DNA of 64,000 nt from Lineus longissimus. Its lineage: Eukaryota > Nemertea > Pilidiophora > Heteronemertea > Lineidae. The stretch is from assembly GCF_910592395.1 (NCBI RefSeq), contig NC_088324.1, forward strand, positions 3,102,001 to 3,166,000, given 5' to 3'. The position numbers were made by a program, and so were the translations under genes. The notes below the pieces were generated by a model that was given only the letters and a program-made list of their open reading frames with translations, did not search any database and was not told where the DNA came from. Shown piece after piece: positions 24,250 through 34,580 of this stretch; position 1 is the stretch's first letter; every line of letters begins with the position of its first letter.

Positions 24250-24294
24250 TTGAATGACACAAAATGCGCATGATGCCAACTTGGGTTCCCATCG

Positions 24295-25110
24295 AAACAG
24301 GTGTAATTGACTTAAGGAATTAATACCGAGCTGGCGGTCATTGGTTGTATAATCAAGACCGCTCGGGTAGACCGAAAATGCAGTCCAAAACCCGAGGCGC
24401 TTCGCCGAGGGTTTTGGACGTAATTTGAGGTCTACCCGAGCGGTCTTGATTATACAACCAATGACCGACAGCGAGGTATTAATTTCTATTCTAAAAGGTT
24501 TCAAAATTAAACAAATTAAATACGATTTGAAAGGTATATATGTTCCGTTTTCGTCAAAGAATGATCCAGCCTGGTGTCCGGAACTCCGCCATATTGTTGC
24601 TTGTGAAGATGACGTCACGCAGCAAGGGAATTCCCAGTCTGCTAGCTCGATTTCTACCATTTCCTCGTCTTTGACCTCTTCTGAATCCTGACTGACGACC
24701 TCGAAAGAGTCCTCGGGTATCCTCCCTACTTCACAAATCCCAATATACCGGGGAATACTTCAAAATCTCGTGTTCTTGACATTGTTTTGTGGGGCTGAGT
24801 CGTTGCTTCTTGGTGAAAATAATTCGTCTGCTAAAATTAAGAATTTTATACCTACCCAGGCGGTCATTGGTTACGATACCAAGACCGCTCCGATCAAAAC
24901 GAGGCGTAATGTATTTTGTATTAGAAACAATGATATACTGTGACTAAGGCCTTTTAGAATAATCGCTCATCGACAGCTGATTGATTGGATTGGGTGAGGT
25001 ATAAATGCGTGCCTGTTATTACGTGGCGTAATGGAAGTGTGTGTGGATTGAGAGATTATCTTTCCAACTCTGATATAATTAATGCAGATTGATGTCTTTT
25101 GTTATTTTTT
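24295..25110. other. Unit-1-specific segment replacing the array's upstream region
   Basis: Homology to the other units stops near 24294 and resumes at about 25112 ('cattatagtcgatagag'). The intervening ~815 bp has no counterpart in units 2-4. It contains the fold-back at 24319-24484 and a third copy of the same ~35-bp motif near 24857-24892. A TATAAAT at 25000 could act as a substitute promoter. It is possibly a DNA transposon, but ends and target duplication were not resolved. Confidence 0.5.
24319..24484. repeat. Fold-back palindrome with ~54-bp arms
   Basis: Left arm 24319-24373 ('aataccgagctggcggtcat' to 'gctcgggtagacc') pairs with right arm 24429-24484 with few mismatches. The loop itself holds a second palindrome, 'gtccaaaacccgaggcg' with 'cgccgagggttttggac'. 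The arm motif recurs in direct orientation near 24857. Confidence 0.85.
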
Positions 25111-25148
25111 GCTATTCATTATAGTCGATAGAGGGTCAAACCACAAAC

Positions 25149-28100
25149 ATGCAGGTTATTCACCTGTGGTATCCTTTGTTCATGACTGTTGGTTTTCTCA
25201 GGAGTGAGACGACGAGGAAGACTGCGGTCAGCGAGCTTCTGGCAAAAGGTAGGCTCAGATTTATGGCTATGGGTATCCTGTTATTATTTTGATTGCTAGT
25301 CAGTTGTGATACATATTTGATGATGTAAAGTTAATTGTTCTTCAGAGCACTTCTTTTGTCCCCGTGAAGCTGGCCGTGGCCGTGAAAGTAAAATTCTTGA
25401 GGCGAGATCATCCTTCTGAGGGTCGCCAGCCTTGAAAATCTGCCTAGAAATGGCTCGCAGTCATATGGTGCGGAGATTACTTGTTGTTAAGGTCGAAGTT
25501 TAGTGGTTTTATTGCTTTCACAGGCTTTTTAGAGTCTAGATCGAGTCATTTGGGCGAAAATATATGGCTTTTGTGGTGTTGTGAAGAGTTTTCAGACTTT
25601 TCCATCATCTTCGCTGAGTTAATTTAAAAAAATGGGTATCTAGTTACACGAAGGATATAACGTCTTCAAGTTGCCTTTGTCAGGAATGTACCTAACTACA
25701 TGTAATTTTACACTCCGTTGGCAATGGCAGTATTTCCTCCATCGCCGCAGTCATTTTTTATAGCAACTCACAAATGGTTCTTCAACAGTAGTTTAGAGAT
25801 CTTAAGGTAAGGTGTATCTAAAACTGGGGTTATTATCGCATAGTATGGCATAAGGTGAGTGACTGCATATAAAAACTATGGACCGATTCCGGTACGGTTT
25901 CTTTTTGCTCATGACGAGAACCTTCGTCACACGACCGTTTGATTTCTTCATAAAGGCCCTTCACTTTGTTATTAGAAAGGGAATTGTCACTTGACTTCAT
26001 GCATGTAAAGTAATTTCCTTTTTAGAGTTCATTCGTTATTTTTTTACTATTTACCAATGTAACCAGCATCTTACAGAGACAATATTTACGTATATTATAT
26101 CATAATGTTTCGTCTGGTTTTTTTAGGATGGATAAAGGCTACTACAAGTTTGTGAATTCCAGATATTTTGGTGAGGTGCTTTCTGTGAGAGCAGCAGTGC
26201 ACAACTTAAACAGTGGCCTAGCGGTACAAACGAACGAAAGAGAAGCGGTGAATACAGTGAGTTCCTTTTCAGTATCAATACTATCACGCCCGATGCCGAG
26301 TTATACGGCCTACCATAGGTACATTTTCACTCACGAAATGAAATAGAAATATATGACCATTGGTTTCAATGACAATGACTTTACGCTTGAGCTTCAGATT
26401 GAGGTGAGAGGACGCTGCACTATCTTCATGGGTGGAGAAGTATTAACTGGACAAACTTGGCAATTGATGACTGTAAGTTACGACGCCAATACAAATAAAG
26501 TTGTCTTCTATATCAACTCTAAGGCTTATGTTGGACGGATGAATCGCAACTGTTGCAGTCCACCGAAAATGCATTATATAAATATCGGCCGCAACTATCG
26601 TGGAGAAATCGCATGGGCTATGCTATTCCCGTATGTTTTGAAACAACCTGATGTAGCTCTCCTTTCTAACCACGGTAAGTCAATCATGTGTACTTTCAAA
26701 ATATAGTCTAGGCTAAACATGTAAGATACTTGTAGCTAGATATAGCCTTGGGCCATGTTCTCACTTACTGTCAAGTCAACAAAGAAATTGTTACCGTTAT
26801 GGTTACACAGAGTTTGACCTCTGCGACCTTGGAAATTAGGTCAATGTGAAAATGTTTCGAGCACGATTTAAAGCTTGTCAGGTCAATCACTGGCATACAG
26901 TTGATGATAACGTAGTGGAGGTTTGTCGATATATGACCTACACAGATTTTTGTGACATTTACCAATATCTGTCCTCGATCACTTAAAGAGTAGGTCATGA
27001 CAAATAAACTACCACCTTGATCAGGACACTTTCGTGTGTAGCTGTTGGCATTGGCGTCAAAATGTCTAAAATCGTATTTCCAAGATGGCCGACTGGAACC
27101 CAGAGAAGCCTCGGTCAAATCGCAAAAGAACGTAATGCGTCGAAGCATATTCCCCAAAGCTACCATCACAGAAACGTCAGACATCTAGCCCAAGCGGTTA
27201 CGAATTTTGTTCCGCTAATGGACGACGGACGAGGACAGCCGACTTGTGCCATAGTTTACTGTAAAAGCCGCCAACTTGTGAGCTTAAAAGCCAAGGTGAC
27301 AAAATATGACAGGAAAAGAAAGAACGAGCGGCGGTTTGCAACTCCTTACCCTTTCTTTAGTGACGTTTGAATCTAGTATAAACATAAGTTCGGAAATAGA
27401 TACAAAATACACCCAACATTAATTTTGATTTGGAGTTGCGAGCCCTTACTTTCTCTTTTCAGTCCGAACGCTTTCTATCACCTTCGTCTTTCAGCTCCAA
27501 TTTAAAATGTTAGGTCTTGATCTCGTCATCCAATCTTCAGACGTGCCCATGGTCAAGTTGGATAAAGAATATTGAATAACTTTGGGTAAAACACATACTT
27601 GGCTGTTCAGTGTTTCATTGCGTCACTCTTTCCTTCTTCCAGTTAAAGATTCTATGGGTATGTATACAATGCCACCGTTATCCTTTTCTTTCCTATACCG
27701 TTAGGGGGCATGCTGTGTATTCCAACACAACAGTATTCCGCAATAGGGTTGAAATATGACGAAATACTATATATATAATGAAAGTTAATTTTCGCACGAG
27801 ACTGACCTCGGTTGGTCAAGGGTTGTCTCCACAGAGGCTCTTGAAGATATCAAGAAGCTGCTCATAGGAGCTTTTGTTGAGCTTGCCGTGTAGGGCATAA
27901 ACTGGTTTCCGGTATGTTTCGAATCGATGACCTCGGATTAGCCGTTTGTACCACAACGCTCCAAGTCCATCGTGGTATAGGCAGATGTGCATTATGATAC
28001 AGTCTGGTTTCAGGGTGGCATCATTCTGTTACCGGCAACAATCGGGTATCCTTCTCTCTTGGCAAACACAGGCCAGGTTGGCATCAACAATATTATAAAA

Positions 28101-28531
28101 TGACTCAGCGACAGGTTTGTGCAGTAACCAAACACCTACTGTGCAAACATTTGTCAGTTTTGGTGCATCTGTTTCACAATGGGCAAGTACACGTATTATA
28201 GGCCTTTTGAACAGATGCCTTTCAACCGGCTAAATAGCGTCTACATGTACAACGTATTACATTATAATAAATTAATCAAATATGTCGTCTAATGCATGTC
28301 ATACAAGAAAACATAACCTAAGCAAGTAACGAGATGAAATTTGTACGCAGTGACCAAGATGCAATTTCACAGTCTACGCTCTGTTTTGAAAACACTTCGC
28401 TTATAAAGTGTGCAGCAGTATTTCTAATTGTTTGCCATGACAACACGGGGATATATGCCGGTTTTATATTTGATCAGACGCGCAGTTACTGCCCATGTTT
28501 AATCTATATTTATCTGATGGCAGAAATATAG
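25149..28531 (+). pseudogene. Array gene A: secreted LamG-like/PAN-like protein, nonsense copy
   Basis: Exons: 25149-25248, 25764-25806, 26127-26674, 27643-27657, 28323-28531. All introns begin GT and end AG, and phases are 1, 2, 1, 1 as in the other copies. Exon 1 starts at an ATG followed by a short hydrophobic core (signal peptide). Exon 3 encodes the jelly-roll domain ('TWQLMTVSYDANTNKVVFYI', 'NIGRNYRGEIAWAMLFPYVL'). In this copy a TAG at 26344-26346 replaces a Gln codon present in copies B-D, truncating the protein after about 120 residues, inside the domain. Its upstream region is also unlike that of the other copies. I infer a dead paralog; readthrough or RNA editing is unlikely. Confidence 0.65.
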
Positions 28532-29190
28532 GTCCATGCGTACTCTAAGTTTTCAAAATCCTGGGCAAATTCACAAATTGCAAATTCATTCTGAATTTCG
28601 AGCAGCATGGAGTCCTGGTGCCCGCCATTATCAAGTATACCCCATTGGAAGGGTCTAGAGAAGTATTTACACAGGGTGTTATATATAGATGAACGCTCAG
28701 CAATGAATGAACACTCGATCAACGATCTGCTTACGATCATTCCAGGTGGATGAGAAGAAAGCGGATGAAAATCAAAGAAATCAGTGAGTCAATATTTTGG
28801 GACTAAATGTAGCGTAACATAATCTTCTGAGATGTTATTTTTCATCAGTTGTAAAAAAGTGGTGGTTTCTGAAATTTATAAAGTAACAAGGGTTGAGCGA
28901 GATCATGCCAAATGAGATCGAAATCTACATATAAGAGGCCCGGACTGGGGAGTACCCCCTCCTGCGCATGCTCAGTCGTTCATGACACCTCCAATACGTC
29001 ATTGACGAACAATTTAGGTGCTTACGAAATCATTTCAGGAATCGCTAGAATCAGTAAAATCGGAAGCTTACGACTGAAATCGGACCACTTTGGCACCTAT
29101 GCATAAAGGCGGCTGTGTGTGACCAAGGCCCATTGATCTGGCGAATCCTAAATCGCGACCACAAGCCTTAAACCAGAGCAACAGCTGTAT
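28532..29190. other. Unit spacer downstream of gene A
   Basis: Matches 42564-43225 and 53690-54340 closely. A minus-strand frame (28740-28510) stays open in all three units, but no motif is recognised. It ends at the Ty3/Gypsy insertion point. Confidence 0.5.
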
Positions 29191-29405
29191 TGTAGTAACC
29201 TCAGTTTATCTACATTGATTTGGTCTGCAGACTGCCTTTGTATTTATAGATCTGCGCATGTGCGGTAGCCGGAAGGAGGTTCAGATTATGAATGGACGTG
29301 TATCGAAGTTGAATATTTAGTCTCATGAATAAAGTAAGAATTATCCAAGACGAAGTTGTTACAGTCATCGGTATCAAGGCAACGGATAGTTAAGATCCCA
29401 CTACA
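29191..29405 (+). repeat. Gypsy 5' LTR
   Basis: Starts 'tgtagtaacctcag', ends 'atcccactaca'. Same length as the 3' LTR with 8 mismatches and no indel. Confidence 0.95.
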
Positions 29406-29407
29406 AG

Positions 29408-29421
29408 TGGCGCCCAACGTG
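29408..29421 (+). promoter_or_regulatory. Gypsy primer-binding site, tRNA-Lys type
   Basis: 'tggcgcccaacgtg', two bases after the LTR, matches the start of the tRNA-Lys(1,2) primer-binding sequence known from retroelements. The match ends after 14 bases. Confidence 0.7.
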
Positions 29422-29470
29422 TACAAACTTTTAGAGACTTCAGAACATTGAAAATCCGAACTTTGTTGTG

Positions 29471-29665
29471 CCCCCGCGTACAACCACGTCGCCATTGTAT
29501 ACAGCCCGTATACATTGCAGTGTACAACCTGTACATTGTGTTGAGCCTCGAGTGTTGAGGCAGTCTAGGTGTTGATCCCAGGGGTCGTACCCCCGCGTAC
29601 AACTACATCACCAGTATACAGCGACCCGTATACAGTGCAGTGTACAACCCGGACATTGTGTGTAG
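29471..29665 (+). repeat. Gypsy leader direct duplication
   Basis: Two imperfect copies of a ~73-bp block starting 'cccccgcgtacaac' (29471-29543 and about 29590-29665), each rich in 'gtatac'/'gtacaa' palindromes. They lie in the untranslated leader between the primer-binding site and gag. Confidence 0.75.
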
Positions 29666-29821
29666 CCTGTCTGAGGAACGGTGTAGAGCAGTACTGTGAC
29701 TGTCTTTGTGGACAATGGCTGATAAGAGGGAGAGGGTGGCGACCTTAGGTCGGTACACCAGTGAGTATATCAATGTGCTCTGCCAGATAAATCATATTGA
29801 TACAACGAAGTTCACGAAAAA

Positions 29822-30807
29822 ATGGACGTTTTGGCGGATGAAAAAATGGACGTTTTGGCGGATTTTCCTAAAATAATGGAACCTGCTGCAGCTGCAATCG
29901 GTGGAGCGGTCGACACAGGGGAATTATTTCGGGACCTGTTCCAGTCCATTTTTCGAGGACTCGTCGTGAGGACAACTTGCAGATGATAGAAAGCATGCAG
30001 AAACTGGTGGATGCTGTAAAACCGGAAAAAACGGCTGAACCGAGATTTGTGAAATTGAAAGAAATGAATAAACTGACGGAGAAGGACGATATTCATTACT
30101 TTTTCAAAACTTTCGAAAACTTGGCGAAACGTTATAAAATTAAGACTGGAGAACTATCACGGACACTGGAACCGTATCTTACGGGTCCGGCCCAGCAAGC
30201 CTATTTTTCTCTAAGTGAGAATGAACAGAACGATTTTGCTGTTGTCAAGGAAACGATTATGGTGAGATATCGGTTAACCCCGACGGCTTACCGGACGAAA
30301 TTTCGGAAGGAATCTAAACTCGGGACCGAGTCCTTTCTGGATTTCGCCGCAAGATTGGAGGACTACATCAAATATTGGTTGGTTCCTACCGCTGAACTTT
30401 CGAAAAATGCTGATTACATCGCGATACAGGACAAATTAGTTATCGATCAATTCCTACATACGATAAGGGACGAGTCCCTGAGATTAAAACTCATTGAAAG
30501 GGATGAACTGTCTGCGCGCGATTTGGCCAGATTTGCGGATGATTATGTAATGCAGCGACGGTTGATTCTAGAGGAGCGGGGAGATGACAAAAGCCAAAAC
30601 ATGACGAGAAAATGGAGGAAGAACGTGGCAAGCAGAAATGGCCTAAAAAGGAGGAAGAACGAGGCAAGCAGAGTTGTAATAACTCATCCAGATACACCGA
30701 TGCCTGTTTTCAGTGCGGAGAACTCTGACCTAAAAAATGCGATCGTCCAAACAAGAAAATCGATAAAACTAAGATCAAAGAAAATATGTTTGTGTCACAT
30801 AGTCTAA
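29822..30807 (+). pseudogene. Gypsy gag, SCAN-like capsid segment with broken zinc knuckle
   Basis: A first ATG at 29822 opens a short frame in which a ~24-nt segment encoding 'MDVLADEK' is duplicated. The main frame is 29977-30807 (276 codons), with a helical capsid whose C-terminal part ('LVIDQFLHTIRDESLRL' ... 'LARFADDYV') resembles SCAN/retroelement capsid C-terminal domains. The frame then slips: the zinc-knuckle start 'CFQCGEL' is present around 30705 in another frame and is followed by a TGA at 30726. Several frameshifts therefore disable gag. Role in intact elements: particle formation and RNA packaging. Confidence 0.7.
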
Positions 30808-30813
30808 GTCCGA

Positions 30814-32982
30814 ATGCGCCAGAATTTTTTCCCTACGAGTGGGAAAGCCAAGCCGCTAGTTATATCCGAAACAAGGGTGCAACTACAGGTGGCAGACACC
30901 GAAACTTACGGTCTTGTGGATTCTGGCAGTGCTGTTACTATGGTAACTGAAGACTTCTGTCAACAACTGAACATTCCGATTCAACCTAAAGAAGGATTAA
31001 CCCTTGCATGGTTCGATGGCTCCACGTTTGAACCATTGGGGGTAGTCCTGTTAGACATTGTATGCGGAGGGATCTCAACATGCGTCGAGTGTGTGGTGGT
31101 TCAGAAGATGTCAACACCAGTTTTGTTAGGACGATACTTTATCTACAAAGTTGGTTTGGTCATTGACATATCTGATCAGTCGTATTGGCTCTCATCTGTA
31201 AAACCCGTCATAAAATGGCCATTGCTAGGGACAAGTCCTGACGTACAGAAGGATACTTGTAAGGGGGAAACTTCACCGAAAATTTCCATCGACGAAACAA
31301 AACGGAAGGGTGTGGTGGAAATGCTGATGGCAGAATATCCAGACGTAATCACAGACACTCCGGGGAGAACTAATGTTCTTGAACACGAAATTGTTCTTGA
31401 GGAAGGAACAACACCGATCAAGCAAAAGCCATACAACCTGTCTCCGGTGAAACAGGAAGCCGTCGAGGAACAACTTCCTGAAATGCTGAAAGATGGAATC
31501 GTCGAGGAAAGCAAATGGGGATGGCGCAGTCCGGTGGTTATGGTACCCAAAACAAATGGGAAATACAGGATGTGCATTGACTTTCGTAAATTGAATGAAA
31601 AAACTCAAACAGATGCCTATCCGTTACAAAAAATGGACAAAATCCTATCACGACTTCACGGGGCAAAAATCTTCTCTACCCTTGACATGCGTTCGGGATA
31701 CTGGCAGGTATGGCTTCGAAAGGAGGATCGCGAACTCACAGCGTTTTCGGTCGGAGAAAATCTGTATCAGTTCCGAGTTTTGCCTTTTGGGGTCAAAAAC
31801 AGACCAGCTACATTCCAACGTCTGATGGAAAAGGTATTGAAGAAGAGGAATTGCCTCGGACGCTGTTGTTATGTACATATTGATGACATTATTGTGTTCT
31901 CGGCAACCTGGGAGGAACACCTTGATCATCTTCGGGATGTCCTTGAGTGTTTGAGGGAGGCTGGGATGACTGCAAGCGTTGCAAAAAGCAAGTTCTATTA
32001 CACCCAAGCTGTGTATCTGGGACATGGTATCTCTGAAATGGGTATCTCAGCTAGTTCTACTAAGGTTGAGGCCATTGGAAATTACCCACCACCGCGGAAT
32101 CGTCCTGAACTTGAGCGTTTCTTGGGCATGGTTGGATGGTTGGAAAAATTCATTCCCGATTACTCTACTATCGCCGAACCGTTGAATGGATTATGCCGAA
32201 AGGGAGTGACTTGGGAATGGTCAGACAAATGTGACTCCTCATTTCAGACTCTGAAGGACAAACTGTGTTCCGCGCCGCGTTTGGCCCATCCTGATCTCAC
32301 CGGAGATTTTGAACTGCATACAGATGCGAGTGGGGTAGGACTTGGGGCATCGTTGAATCAAATTCAGAACGGAGAGTTGAAAGTCATAGGGTACAGTAGT
32401 CGTACCTTGAACTCTGCAGAAAGGAACTATAGTACTACGGAACGTGAAATTCTTGCTGTGGTATGTGCTTTAGAAAAGTGGCGACCGTTGATTGAAGGTA
32501 GACACGTAGTGGTGATCACGGATCACCAGGCGCTCTCGTGGATTTTTACCAACACGACCCAATCTTCGCCCAGACTATACCGTTGGGTTTTGCGTGTACA
32601 AGACTTTGATTTCGAGGACAGGTATAGACTGGGAAAACTCAATGTAGTGCCTGATGCATTAAGCCGCGATAGTCGCTTTGAGCCTGTTCTATATGTTGGG
32701 GTGATTGATGTTAGTACATTGGAGGACACGTGTGATGCCAAACATTGTCATAAACCTACAGATGCATTGATAGACTGGGTGCAATGCGAGGTTTGTGAAA
32801 GATGGTTTCACGATAAGTGTGTCGGAATCGATCCTGAGGATGCTAGAATCATAACTATCAGTGTGATGATTGTAAGACACTGGAGGTTCAGAATCAGAGT
32901 CAAAATGTGCCTATCGTTGACAATTCAGACAATCAACCGGACAGAACCATTGATTTGTCTCTATCTGGTCTACCGGGAATAG
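30814..32982 (+). pseudogene. Gypsy pol: protease, RT, RNase H, PHD-like finger
   Basis: A 722-codon frame. The aspartic protease shows 'GLVDSGSAVTMV' (residues about 33-44). RT has 'CIDFRKLNEKTQTDAYPL', 'FSTLDMRSGYWQV', 'FRVLPFGVKNRPATFQ' and the active-site box 'VHIDDIIVF', in which the usual Tyr before xDD is His (codon at 31876-31878). RNase H follows with 'HTDASGVGLGA', 'TEREILAVV' and 'ITDHQALSW', closing at 'VPDALSRD'. After RNase H comes a Cys/His cluster ('CDAKHC', 'CEVCERWFHDKC') fitting a PHD finger. The frame is lost near 32855, inside that finger, and its last 'CDDC' pair lies in the next frame. Confidence 0.9.
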
Positions 32983-34249
32983 ATCAGTTGCTGATGATGC
33001 AAGAGAATGATCCTCTCTTACAATCAGTAATGAACGATCTAAAGCCTGATGGGGATCAGAAACTAGCTGTTACGCCTAAAGTTCGTAGTTTAGCAAAAGA
33101 CTGCGTGTTTGATCAAGTGTTATATAGGAAAACTACCGAGGGTCGTCAGATCCTGGTTCCGGATTCCCAGAAAGGAAAAATCATGACAGAACTGCATGAT
33201 CGAGCTTCGGCGGGTCATCTTAGTCGGAAAAAAACATTGGACAGAGTTCTCATAAACTTTTATTGGCAAGGAGTGGGACGGGACGTGCGCAATTATGTAA
33301 CAGGATGTAAAATAGGTCAATTAGTGAAGCCTGTATACCGTAAACCTCCTGAATTTATGGAAGTGATAAAAACAACCAAACTTGGGAGTTTGTCGCGGCA
33401 GATTTAGTTGGACCATTACCAATTTCGCATTCTCGGCATAAGTTTGTGTTAGTGACTCGAGACCATTTCTCCAAGTGGGTAGAATTCTTTCCGCTAAAGA
33501 AAGCTACTGGAAAACATGTCGCTATTTGCCTAGTGAGAGAACTTTTCACTCGTTTTGGACCGCCCGAACGTTTACTAACAGACAATGGATCCCAGTTCAC
33601 TTCTAAGTTCTTGAGTGCCGTTTGTGATAAATGGGGTGTAAAGTTGGTACATAGTACACCCTATCACCCACCATGCAATTGGGTGGAACATGCAAATAGA
33701 GACCTGAAGTCCATGCTGGCGAGCTATGTGTCTGAGGAGACTGGTGACCACCAGTCCTGGGACATACATCTAGCTGAATTTAGATTTGCAGTAAATTCGG
33801 TTGAGAATAGGAATACTGGATGTAGCCCAGCTATGCTGACCTTATCTAGGGAAATGAAACCTCCACTGGAAAATGCCTTAACTTTGGCTGGGGAGGGGGA
33901 AAATGACCCAAGGTCATATGTTGCAACCAAATTTAGAGATGATAAGGACAGAGTAGCTCGGGTTATAGCCAAAATGTTGGAACAATCAACAAAACGAAAA
34001 GAGAACTATGATAAGAGAAGACGCATAGCGTCAAGTTATGAGGTTGGACAGTTCGTGTTACTAAAAGCGAATCCCATGTCTGATGCGGCTAAGTTCTTTG
34101 CTGCTAAGTTAAGTCCTAAGTGGGAAGGTCCCTACTGTATTGAACAAATTCCTAATGCTCTAAATGTGAAACTTAGAATCAAGAGACGTCTAGAAACTCG
34201 ACATGTGGATCAGATCAAACCTTACTATCCAGGTTACTATCCTACTTGA
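32850..34249 (+). pseudogene. Gypsy integrase with GPY/F-like C-terminus
   Basis: Two frames (32907-33407 and 33446-34249), with the shift near 33380. The N-terminal HHCC finger shows its two His in 'HDRASAGHLSRKKTLDRV', but the last Cys is replaced by Gly ('CKIGQLVKP'). The catalytic core has Asp in 'AADLVGPL', Asp in 'LLTDNGSQF' and Glu in 'WVEHANRDLK', a D,D-35-E arrangement. The end carries 'WEGPYCIEQI' (GPY/F module) and 'TRHVDQIKPYY'. No chromodomain is visible. It would insert the element cDNA; this copy is defective. Confidence 0.9.
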
Positions 34250-34361
34250 TCTTGTTTAGGAATAGACTATTGATGAATAGGACATTGAGGAAATTAAGAC
34301 ATTATGTTGTTTGCTAAGAAAAAACTGGATTATTCTTGAAAAGAGGTTTAGGGGGAGGTGA

Positions 34362-34576
34362 TGTAGTAACCTCAGTTTATCTACATTGATTTGGTCTGCA
34401 GACGACCTTTGTATTTATAGATCTGCGCATGTGCGGGGGGCGGAAGGAGGTTCAGATTATGAATGGACGTGTACCGAAGTTGAATGTTTAGTCTCATGAA
34501 TAAAGTAAGAATTATCCAAGACGAAGTTGTTACAGTCATCGGTATCAAGGCAACGGATAGTTAAAATCCCACTACA
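34362..34576 (+). repeat. Gypsy 3' LTR
   Basis: Preceded by a polypurine tract and followed by the 'gtat' target duplication. Confidence 0.95.
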
Positions 34577-34580
34577 GTAT

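Larger units (their letters stand above)
19254..24266 (-). mobile_element. DIRS-type retrotransposon, copy B (internally deleted)
   Basis: About 5.0 kb in the opposite orientation to copy A, with the same ends, ITRs (19296-19467 and 24078-24249) and internal complementary region (19515-19611). Relative to copy A it lacks about 235 bp in the gag region (junction near 23200) and about 1.3 kb covering the gag C-terminus and most of RT (junction near 22460). Flanking DNA on both sides matches the upstream part of the tandem array, so the element interrupted unit 1. No target duplication is obvious. Confidence 0.9.
29191..34576 (+). mobile_element. Ty3/Gypsy LTR retrotransposon with a PHD-finger segment
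   Basis: Two 215-bp LTRs (29191-29405, 34362-34576) beginning TG and ending CA, differing at 8 positions by my alignment. The 4-bp target duplication 'gtat' is at 29187-29190 and 34577-34580. The primer-binding site lies just inside the 5' LTR, and a purine-rich tract is immediately before the 3' LTR ('aggtttagggggaggtga'). The domain order protease, RT, RNase H, integrase identifies Ty3/Gypsy. Units 2 and 3 show the empty site ('gctgtataccgttgagg', near 43217 and 54332). The copy is decayed by several frameshifts and stops. Confidence 0.95.

Noticed and set aside
24160-24660. 166-codon minus-strand frame covering the fold-back region
   Set aside because: It runs from the DIRS ITR through palindromic repeat sequence; the reading is a by-product of repeat structure.
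26771-27184. 137-codon minus-strand frame in intron 3 of gene A, also open in unit 2
   Set aside because: It overlaps a 'tgacctctgcgaccttgga' repeat-like region, is interrupted by the LINE in unit 3, and shows no motif. Better explained as near-identical non-coding DNA.
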